From Prevotella sp. CAG:1320 (GTDB taxonomy: Bacteria > Bacteroidota > Bacteroidia > Bacteroidales > Bacteroidaceae), in contig FR882127.1 in NCBI GenBank assembly GCA_000435635.1, positions 1-19,961 of the forward strand: a stretch of 19,961 nt of DNA, written 5' to 3'. The position numbers and the translations under genes were made by a program. A model generated the notes under the pieces. The model did not search any database. It saw nothing but the letters and a program-made list of their open reading frames with translations, and was not told where the DNA came from. Below, piece by piece: positions 7,387 through 13,386 of the stretch; positions within the stretch are counted from its first letter, which is position 1, and every line of letters starts with the position of its first letter.

Positions 7387-8442
7387 ATGAAGACTGAGCA
7401 CATACTGATTATCCGTTTCTCAGCCATAGGAGACGTGGCAATGACCGTTCCTGTGGTCTACTCACTGGCCAGGCAATACCCACATTTGCGCATCACCGTG
7501 TTGAGTAGGCCATTCGCCAAGCCTTTCTTTGAGCACCTGGCACCCAACGTTGGCTTCATGGAAGCGGACATCAAACGGGAATACAAAGGCGTAAAAGGAC
7601 TGAACGCGCTCTATCGCAGGCTGATAGCCAAGCAGTTCACTGCCATCGCCGACTTCCACAACATACTCCGCTCCAACTATCTGCGCATCCGCTTTAACTT
7701 GGACAGTTACCGCGTGGAGCATATCAACAAGCACCGTCACGGCAAGCGACTGCTCACTTCCAACTGCAACAAGCGGCTGACGCAACAACCTACCTCCTTC
7801 GAGAACTACGCCGAGGTATTGGAACGATTGGGCTATCCCGTGAAGCTGGAGTTTGAGACCATCTATCCCGATGGGCCAGACCTCAGCAAGTTGCCCGCTG
7901 GCCTGTTGACAGAGAAAACCCAGGATACTCCCTGGATAGGCATTGCGCCCTTTGCCGCCCATAAAGGCAAGATTTATCCTTTGGAAAAAATGGTGAAAGT
8001 GATAGAGAAAATCATTGAGCGAAATCCCAATTGCCGTATCTTCCTCTTTGGCGGTGGAGCCGATGAGCACTATATCATGAACCAATGGGAGAAACAATTC
8101 GCGCAATGCGTAAACGCCTCGGCTAAGTTGGGCGATATGGAAAAAGAGCTTATCCTGATGAGTCTGCTCGACGTGATGGTGAGCATGGACAGTGCCAACA
8201 TGCACTTAGCCTCATTGGTAAATACTCCCGTGGTAAGCATATGGGGAGCTACCCATCCCTACGCAGGCTTCCTGGGCTGGAACCAAAGCCCCGAAAACGT
8301 GATACAGCTAGACATGGACTGCCGTCCGTGCAGCATCTACGGCAAGAAGAAATGCCTGCGTGGCGACTACGCTTGCCTTAACAACCTCTCGCCAGACATC
8401 ATCGCCTACCGGGTGAACTTCATCCTGCGGGCGAAAAGATAA
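7387..8442 (+). CDS. Glycosyltransferase family 9, heptosyltransferase-like (LPS core)
   Basis: A GT-B fold glycosyltransferase related to ADP-heptose:LPS heptosyltransferases (RfaF/WaaF, WaaC), expected to act on the cytoplasmic face of the inner membrane in lipid A-core assembly. The 351-residue product begins with ILIIRFSAIGDVAMTVPVVY, the typical N-terminal strand and loop. The C-terminal donor-binding domain contains WIGIAPFAAHKGKIYPLEKM, FLFGGGADE and SMDSANMHLASLVNTPVVS, then GATHPYAGFLGW. The end carries a cysteine-rich CRPCSIYGKKKC...C segment common in Bacteroidetes members. It is co-directional with the DUF4254 gene and probably co-transcribed. Bacteroidales differ in heptose use, so the true sugar donor is not known from sequence. 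Confidence 0.88.
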   Translation: MKTEHILIIRFSAIGDVAMTVPVVYSLARQYPHLRITVLSRPFAKPFFEHLAPNVGFMEADIKREYKGVKGLNALYRRLIAKQFTAIADFHNILRSNYLRIRFNLDSYRVEHINKHRHGKRLLTSNCNKRLTQQPTSFENYAEVLERLGYPVKLEFETIYPDGPDLSKLPAGLLTEKTQDTPWIGIAPFAAHKGKIYPLEKMVKVIEKIIERNPNCRIFLFGGGADEHYIMNQWEKQFAQCVNASAKLGDMEKELILMSLLDVMVSMDSANMHLASLVNTPVVSIWGATHPYAGFLGWNQSPENVIQLDMDCRPCSIYGKKKCLRGDYACLNNLSPDIIAYRVNFILRAKR

Positions 8443-8478
8443 TACCTTTTTTATTCACCCTTTAAAACCCAAAAGACT

Positions 8479-8643
8479 ATGAAGAAGTATGTATGTGACG
8501 TATGCGGGTATATCTATGACCCCGCTGTAGGAGACCCCGATAATGGCATAGCACCCGGCACGGCATTTGAAGACATTCCCGATGATTGGGTTTGTCCTCT
8601 TTGCGGGGTAGGAAAAGATGACTTCTCCGTCGTGGAAGAGTAA
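8479..8643 (+). CDS. Rubredoxin
   Basis: A small cytoplasmic one-electron carrier with a single iron bound by four cysteines. The 54-residue product begins [20 protein letters not shown] and contains [14 protein letters not shown]. The ligands are Cys6, Cys9, Cys39 and Cys42. Length and aromatic positions (Tyr4, Tyr11, Tyr13, Trp37) match the family. In anaerobes it usually donates electrons to rubrerythrin or superoxide reductase in oxidative stress defence; no such partner gene is in the window. It lies 36 bases after the glycosyltransferase and is followed by a hairpin. Confidence 0.97.
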   Translation: MKKYVCDVCGYIYDPAVGDPDNGIAPGTAFEDIPDDWVCPLCGVGKDDFSVVEE

Positions 8644-8666
8644 CCGCTCCTTATCGCGTTTATCTT

Positions 8667-8698
8667 ACGTGGCTTTGCTCTGCTGAGTAAAGCCACGT
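8667..8698 (+). terminator. Hairpin terminator after rubredoxin
   Basis: ACGTGGCTTT (8667-8676) pairs perfectly with AAAGCCACGT (8689-8698) around a 12-base loop. It is 23 bases after the stop codon and is followed by T-containing but not purely T sequence (CTCATCTTGTATT). Confidence 0.65.
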
Positions 8699-8718
8699 CT
8701 CATCTTGTATTATGCGCA

Positions 8719-8786
8719 AAAAAGCCAGTACTACTGAAAATAAAAGTCAGTAATACTGATATCACAGAGCAGTAATACTGGCTTTT
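8719..8786. repeat. Three 11-bp palindromes CAGTA(C/A)TACTG at exact 22-bp spacing
   Basis: CAGTACTACTG (8726-8736), CAGTAATACTG (8748-8758) and CAGTAATACTG (8770-8780) start exactly 22 bases apart. Each is a palindrome around one central base. The outer two, with flanking AAAAAGC and GCTTTTT, also form one long inverted repeat (about 8720-8736 with 8770-8786) with a single mismatched pair. As RNA this is a strong hairpin ending in a T tract on the plus strand and, on the minus strand, in T as well, so a bidirectional terminator is possible. The strict spacing also fits a row of protein-binding sites on one face of the helix. Confidence 0.8.
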
Positions 8787-8868
8787 TGGAAAACACTCGT
8801 ATGGCGAAATCGCATACCACGCTGGCTTTTCACGCGATAACCGAACTTACCTTAATTTTATTCTACAT

Positions 8869-9089
8869 TAACGCGAGTTCGACGAATTCCACTTTATGTG
8901 CGCAGCCCTGTTATCACCAAACTGTAGAGACGCATTCTTGCGTCTCAGCCAGCTGCCAAGTCTTCGCGATTGGCGATTTTATTCGGCAATCTTGCTTGCC
9001 GAGACGCAAGAATGCGTCTCTACAACTTTTCGTCGAACTCACGTTAACGCAAGAATGCGTCTCTACAACTTTTCGTCGAACTCGCGTTA
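8869..9089. repeat. REP-like palindromic repeat cluster with a 43-bp tandem duplication
   Basis: A palindromic element GAGACGCAAGAATGCGTCTC (8-bp arms, AGAA loop) occurs at about 8927-8946 (written in the opposite sense) and 9001-9020; a copy lacking the first bases lies at 9047-9063. 9004-9046 is duplicated directly at 9047-9089 with one difference. Each duplicate ends TTCGTCGAACTC(A/G)CGTTA. An inverted copy of that tail, TAACGCGAGTTCGACGAA, sits at 8869-8886, so the block is bounded by inverted repeats. This is typical of dispersed REP/MITE-like intergenic repeats. The open frames crossing it are by-products of the repeats. Confidence 0.75.
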
Positions 9090-9117
9090 CATTATCAAAA
9101 AAACCAAGTAAAGACCC

Positions 9118-9509
9118 TGTGGATAAACCCATCAAAAGCTGTGGAAAACCATAGGGAAAACTATGTGGAAAACTCGCGGGATATCCACTCCCCTACTCCG
9201 CCAAGCGTTCCAATGGGGATATCCACAGGGTTATTCTCACGATTTTCACTACTTTTCCACGGATTTTAAGCGAAAAAAGATATAAACTTATTACCTTTGC
9301 ATCACATTATGAAAATGTGGACAAAGTATCTAAATGATTAAATATCAGGCAGAAGAAATCAACACATCCTGCGGATAACCCTGAAAGAGACGTTGATAAC
9401 GAAATAGCCAAACTTTCCGCCCGATACTTATGCACGTATCCACGGCATATCATCATCTTACATACTTTGTTTTATCTATAAAAAAAAGAATATAATAATA
9501 TAAAATGTC
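9118..9509. other. DnaA-box cluster with AT-rich tract; candidate chromosomal replication origin
   Basis: One perfect DnaA box in reverse sense lies at 9118-9126 (TGTGGATAA). One-mismatch boxes lie at 9140-9148 and 9164-9172 (TGTGGAAAA), 9219-9227 (ATATCCACA), 9316-9324 (TGTGGACAA) and 9370-9378 (TGCGGATAA). Two-mismatch sites lie at 9181-9189, 9253-9261, 9428-9436 and 9436-9444. An AT-rich stretch at about 9466-9505, nearly all A and T from 9480, could be the unwinding element. Such density in an intergenic region is characteristic of oriC. dnaA itself is not in the window, which is not unusual in Bacteroidetes. The tract must also contain the nadA promoter. Confidence 0.6.
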
Positions 9510-10499
9510 ATGGTGAAGAAAGAATGGATAGAGAAGGGCTACGTAACGGAACCCATCGATAGTTCCCTCGACCTGAAGGCCGAAATCAGGAAACTGTGCC
9601 AAGAGAAAGAGGCCATCATCCTGGCCCACTATTATACCACGGGCGATATACAAGAGATAGCCGACTTCGTGGGTGACTCCCTGGCTTTGGCGAGAAAGGC
9701 TGCCGAGACCGACGCAAAGGTGATGGTGATGTGTGGCGTACACTTCATGGCGGAGACCTGCAAGCTCTTGAGTCCCGACAAACTGGTGTTGGCACCCGAC
9801 CTCAATGCGGGATGCTCGCTGGCGGACTCTTGCAAGGCGGAAGATTTGAAGCGATACAGGGACGAGCATCCTGGTTATCAGGTAGTGAGCTATGTGAACA
9901 CCACGGCGGCGGTAAAAGCCTTGACCGACGTGGTAGTGACCAGCGGCAACGCAAAGAAAGTGATAGACTCCTTCCCGCAGGACGCCAAGCTTATTTTCGG
10001 GCCAGATTACAATCTTGGCAACTATATCAATAGCGTGACGGGCAGGCAGATGTTGCTCTGGAATGGCGGTTGCCACGTACACGAGAAGTTCTCCGTGGAA
10101 GCCATCGTGGAGTTGAAACGCCAGCACCCAGAGGCCGTTGTCATGGCTCACCTGGAGTGTAAGGCTCCCGTATTGGCCTTGGCGGAAGTGAAAGGCAGCA
10201 CGGCGGACATGCTGCGCCATGCCCGTCAGCATCCCGAGCGGGAATACATCGTGGCCACGGAGGCGGGCATCCTGCATGAGTTGCGCAGGTGCTGTCCTGG
10301 CACGAAGTTCCATCCCGTTCCTCCCGCCGTGAGTGAAGGCGGCGCGGGCTGCATGTGCAACGAGTGTGAGTACATGAAGATGAACACCCTGGCCAAGATA
10401 TACAATACGTTGAAGTATGAGTGGCCGGCCGTGGAGATAGACCCGGCCATCGCCCGAGATGCCGTGAAGCCTATCGAGCGCATGCTCGAGCTGAGCTGA
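9510..10499 (+). CDS. nadA: Quinolinate synthase A
   Basis: Condenses iminoaspartate with dihydroxyacetone phosphate to quinolinate, in de novo NAD synthesis, using an oxygen-sensitive [4Fe-4S] cluster. The product is 329 residues. Key residues are visible: HYY at 40-42, the cluster ligands Cys75 (MCGVHFM) and Cys217 (HLECKAP), and a C-terminal cysteine in CMCNECEYMKMN, most likely Cys286. This last part resembles the E. coli CxxCxxC region but has CxCxxC (281, 283, 286). APDLNAGCSLADSC is also typical. ATG 9510 was chosen; an ATG at 9505 is out of frame. The partners nadB and nadC are not adjacent. A hairpin follows the gene. Confidence 0.96.
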   Translation: MVKKEWIEKGYVTEPIDSSLDLKAEIRKLCQEKEAIILAHYYTTGDIQEIADFVGDSLALARKAAETDAKVMVMCGVHFMAETCKLLSPDKLVLAPDLNAGCSLADSCKAEDLKRYRDEHPGYQVVSYVNTTAAVKALTDVVVTSGNAKKVIDSFPQDAKLIFGPDYNLGNYINSVTGRQMLLWNGGCHVHEKFSVEAIVELKRQHPEAVVMAHLECKAPVLALAEVKGSTADMLRHARQHPEREYIVATEAGILHELRRCCPGTKFHPVPPAVSEGGAGCMCNECEYMKMNTLAKIYNTLKYEWPAVEIDPAIARDAVKPIERMLELS

Positions 10500-10524
10500 C
10501 AGCTGCCTGCTTTTATGGACATAA

Positions 10525-10566
10525 GTGAGTGAGGGTGATTCAGGTAAGTGAATCGCCCTTACTCAT
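10525..10566 (+). terminator. Terminator-like hairpin after nadA
   Basis: The core stem GGGTGATTCA (10533-10542) pairs with TGAATCGCCC (10549-10558) with one G-T pair and a 6-base loop. The flanks AGTGAGTGA and TTACTCATT extend the stem with two mismatches. It is about 30 bases after the nadA stop. The following sequence is moderately T-rich. Confidence 0.65.
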
Positions 10567-10593
10567 TTCCCCACGCTCCCGCTACTTGCTTTC

Positions 10594-10659
10594 TCCGCGC
10601 TAGCGTATTCACTTTTCCGCGCTAACGTGTTCACTTTCCTGCATCACCGTATTCACTTA
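10594..10659. repeat. Three tandem 22-bp repeats
   Basis: Units are 10594-10615 (TCCGCGCTAGCGTATTCACT plus TT), 10616-10637 (the same with two changes) and 10638-10659 (first half diverged, GTATTCACTT kept). A still weaker fourth unit may precede at about 10572-10593. No gene spans them. The shared element is CG(T/C)(A/G)TTCACTT. Confidence 0.65.
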
Positions 10660-10760
10660 TGCTCATTACGAAGTATCTCCCGCATGAAAGCTATACCAAA
10701 TGGGGAAACGTCCATCACTTGGCTCGTAAAACGCCGGGAATAGAAGGTAAACGCTGTCGC
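10660..10760. other. Intergenic, no feature seen
   Basis: About 100 bases of mixed composition between two repeat arrays. I see no gene, hairpin or promoter here. Confidence 0.4.
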
Positions 10761-10829
10761 TACCGCAAAAATACCGAATGAAGTGCCACAAAAATACCGA
10801 TTGAAATGCCGCAAAAATGCCGAATGTGA
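10761..10829. repeat. Three tandem 23-bp repeats directly upstream of a promoter
   Basis: Units are 10761-10783, 10784-10806 and 10807-10829, each following T(A/G)CC(G/A)CAAAAAT(A/G)CCGA then a variable TGA(A)-type end. The array ends exactly where the -33 TTG of the next promoter begins. This position suggests operator or iteron-like sites for a DNA-binding protein that controls the downstream AAA/DUF4143 gene. Confidence 0.7.
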
Positions 10830-10859
10830 TTGTGAGATGAAATAAATTGTGTATATTTG
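10830..10859 (+). promoter_or_regulatory. Promoter of the AAA/DUF4143 gene remnant
   Basis: TTG (10830-10832) is followed after 19 bases by TATATTTG (10852-10859), a full match to the Bacteroidetes consensus. An ATG follows at 10865 but reads only MIYFL before a stop, so the promoter now drives a broken gene. Confidence 0.7.
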
Positions 10860-10864
10860 TAGCC

Positions 10865-11683
10865 ATGATTTATTTCCTTTAGATATAGGCTTATGGAATA
10901 TTTACAGAGGGTGGCGGATAGCCGGCTACGTTGCAATTGCCCCAGAAAGCCGCCATGCTTATAGCCAGGGACTATGTGAATAGCGTATGTGAGAATGATA
11001 TATCCGCTATCGACAAGAAGCAACGCAACCCAAAGATAGCAAGGCAAATCCTAAAGTCGTATGCCAGGAATATCAGTACATTGGCGAAGAAAACCAATAT
11101 CATGGCGGATATTACTTTGTCGGGAGATATAACTCTGTCCATGGACACTTATGACAACTATATAGCGGCATTGGAGAAATTGTTTGTCATCCAAGACATA
11201 GACGCTTGGTGTCCCGCCATAAGGAGCAAGACTGCATTACGCAGTGCTCCAAAACGTTGTTTTATAGATCCTTCCACCGCGGTGGCCGCTATGGGCGTAA
11301 GCATGGAAGCATTGGAAACACAGTTGAAGACATTTGGTTTCATTTTCGAGCAGATGTGTATACGTGACTTGAAAGCGTATACGGCGGATTTTAACAGCCA
11401 CATTTCTTATTATCGTGACAGGTATGGATTGGAAGCAGACCTTGTGTTGCATTTAGAAGATGGGAAATATGCCTTGATAGAGTGCAAGCTTGGCGGCATG
11501 GAGATAGATTTTGGAGCGAAACATCTCCTTGAAATCAGTCAGCTTATCAAGAAATACAATAAGACGGAAAGACAGGTACCTTTGCGTGAGCCTACTCTCT
11601 TGATGATATTGACAGGAGGGAAAATGGCTTATACACGTCCTGACGGAGTGAAAGTGATACCTTTAGGCTGCTTAAAGGATTGA
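10865..11683 (+). pseudogene. AAA/DUF4143 ATPase remnant lacking the ATPase domain
   Basis: The open part (about 10931-11683, 250 codons from a TTG) is the C-terminal half of the AAA plus DUF4143 proteins widespread in Bacteroidales. It shows the linker DYVNSVCENDISAIDKKQRN and SYARNIST, the winged-helix-like middle, and a PD-(D/E)XK nuclease-like end: EADLVLHLEDGKYALIECKLG, with the acidic residue and ExK motif retained, then LLMILTGG. Upstream, codons fitting the family GGWPA segment (about 10901-10921) are still readable but contain a TAG. Between the ATG at 10865 and that segment only about 35 bases remain, whereas the family has roughly 190 residues of P-loop ATPase there. So promoter and first codons are kept and the ATPase core is deleted. 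Re-expression from an internal start as a stand-alone DUF4143 protein is possible but unproven. Confidence 0.7.
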
Positions 11684-11701
11684 AGTGTCGCCATGGATAT
11701 T

Positions 11702-11754
11702 AGTCTCAAAGGCTCACGATACTAGTGTCATCGGTCATTGAAAGCCTTGAGACT
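11702..11754. terminator. Inverted repeat between convergent genes, possible bidirectional terminator
   Basis: AGTCTCAAAGGCT (11702-11714) pairs with AGCCTTGAGACT (11743-11754) with one bulged A and a 28-base loop. It lies between the convergent DUF4143 remnant and the 4Fe-4S gene. No strong T tract follows. Confidence 0.4.
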
Positions 11755-11768
11755 GATTTGCTAAAGAC

Positions 11769-12670
11769 TTAATTTATTGCCTTTTGAGGGCATACATTGG
11801 TACAAATACCACATTGGATACATTCACTTGATTTGACTTTTTTACCTTGTGAAATATAAGACATCACATCTACATCCATAGGGCAATGCTTATTGCAGGT
11901 TCCACAAGATATACATTTATTTCCTGTTGGAGTACGTTGTATCATGGCGACTGTTGTTTGGCACTTCATAAACAGGGATACGGGGCAAGCTATTTTGCAA
12001 AACGCACGTTTTTCCTAAACTTAAAGGCTAACCAAATGGCAAGAACATAATATATGATATTACTGACAATAAACCATATTAAAGAACCGGGCTTTCCATA
12101 GTTTAAAAACATATTATGTCCTTGTTCATTGATATGCATATTTATCCAATCATAACCTAACAAAATAAGGGTTATGGGGATACCTAAACTGATGATTAAT
12201 GAAATATAACGATACCTTGTTAGGTTTACGGGTATTTTTTTATTCTCCTTAATTGGCAACCACTCTAATATGGCACCGGTCCAACATGCCCAACCACAAA
12301 ACCCTCTACCCCAAATAAAAGGTCCAAATATTTTCGCAATCAAAAAGTGAACGCAAACACGTATGATTATTCCTGTTTGTAAAAACAATAAGAAATAAAA
12401 CACGAATTCTTCAAGTTGTAGATTTTCACGTTGACAAATACCAAGGAACAATAAAAATAAAGGTAAAAGCATTAAAAGGCAAATCCTGCGTCCTAAGTCT
12501 TTTTTTATACCTTTTCGTTTTATGACTAACAAACAGCCAAACGTGATGCTGAATCCAATCCATGGAAAAATAAGCAAGAATCCCCACCAACCAACTAATG
12601 TGTATAACATCACGCCAATCATGACCCCTATAAGAAAGGGAATGCAGCATTTGACAACGTCTTTCATCAT
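11769..12670 (-). pseudogene. 4Fe-4S membrane protein (NapH/CcoG-like), frameshifted
   Basis: An integral membrane electron-transfer protein with cytoplasmic ferredoxin clusters, now split into 11990-12670 (226 codons) and 11769-11969 (66 codons). The first part has about six membrane segments and the motif GRGFCGWACWTG; relatives have GRxFCGxxCPxG, so the proline is replaced by Trp while both Cys remain. It ends KFRKNVRFAK and stop. Shifting frame at the five-A run (minus strand of 12009-12013) gives RKKRAFCKIACPVSLFMKCQ, in frame with the second part. That part holds two clusters, CISCGTCNKHCP and CIQCGICTNVCP. One A missing from the run explains everything. The gene is clearly more AT-rich than the genes to its right. 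Its redox partner is unknown. Whether the frameshift is real needs reads. Confidence 0.75.
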
Positions 12671-12674
12671 TTTC

Positions 12675-13350
12675 TTATAACTTAAAAATTCTGTATTCAG
12701 ATATATTTTTCCACAATGTAATGATAATTCCTGTATTATTTATCAATTCAATCAACAAATAAAGCGGGCGAAAATACTTTTCCGTGCGTGGTTCATAGAT
12801 GCGATAGAAGATACCCAATCCCAGAAACAGCACTACGATGAGCGCTTTCTCGATTTGGAAAGGCAGTGTCTGCTGTGTATTTGATTGGATGAATAGGCCA
12901 ATCGTTGCACAGGACAGCATGAATATGGCGAATACCCACAATCGTTTGCATTTGGCCAACAGAATGGCGAACGCTACTTGAGCGACACCTAATGATACCA
13001 CAAACCAGGAGGCGTAACCCAGGACGATGTCTAACAGGCCTTCCGTGATGCTTTTTCCGTTGAGTAGTGATTTCGGGACTATGATAAGGCAAGTGAATAT
13101 CAAATATGTCCATATGATGCCTCTTAGTATTTGCTTGAGTTTCCTGCGTAATGAGAATTGGCGGTAATCACTTACAAAGACATACCCGGAAAGGAAAAAT
13201 GAAGAAAGAGAACGCGATGGCAGTGCCGGTATTGACGATTGGCAGGTAAGTCTCGCAATGGAACAGCACTACCAACAAGATGCTAACCCCCTTACCTAAA
13301 TCGACCCATTCCTTGCGGTTGTGGGCGTTGTATAGTTGGAACTCCTTCAT
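12675..13350 (-). pseudogene. Membrane acyltransferase (acyltransferase 3 type), frameshifted and C-terminally truncated
   Basis: Members move acyl groups onto sugars or surface polysaccharides. ATG 13350-13348 starts MKEFQLYNAHNRKEWVDLGK; then GVSILLVVLFHCETYLPIV matches the first membrane helix with its conserved His. After AFSFFIF the frame is lost. Removing one base from the five-base run at 13195-13199 gives FLSGYVFVSDYRQFSLRRKL in the family's usual place, continuing with RGIIWTYLIF and ASWFVVSLGVAQ to LPFQIEKALIV and LGLGIFYR. The joined protein would be about 225 residues against roughly 330 expected. The tail after IYEPRTEKYF (codons from about 12775 down) is AT-rich and does not resemble the family, so the C-terminal third is probably replaced or deleted. 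It follows the GT-C gene by 36 bases. Confidence 0.7.
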
Positions 13351-13386
13351 TAGTGAGATGTTATAGTGAGATGTGTAACTTGACCA

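Noticed and set aside
8786..9154. Open frames of 60-122 codons across the repeat cluster
   Set aside because: They consist of repeated palindromes read in different frames, without protein-like composition.
9453..10313. 286-codon minus-strand frame opposite nadA
   Set aside because: The plus strand carries all NadA cluster ligands; the minus frame shows no family.
10594..10829. CRISPR array
   Set aside because: The units are directly tandem with no unique spacers, only three copies each, and no cas genes are present.
11990..12020. Programmed frameshifting in the 4Fe-4S gene
   Set aside because: The run is five As followed by C, not the six-A slippery heptamer, and no stimulatory structure is evident; mutation or error is simpler.
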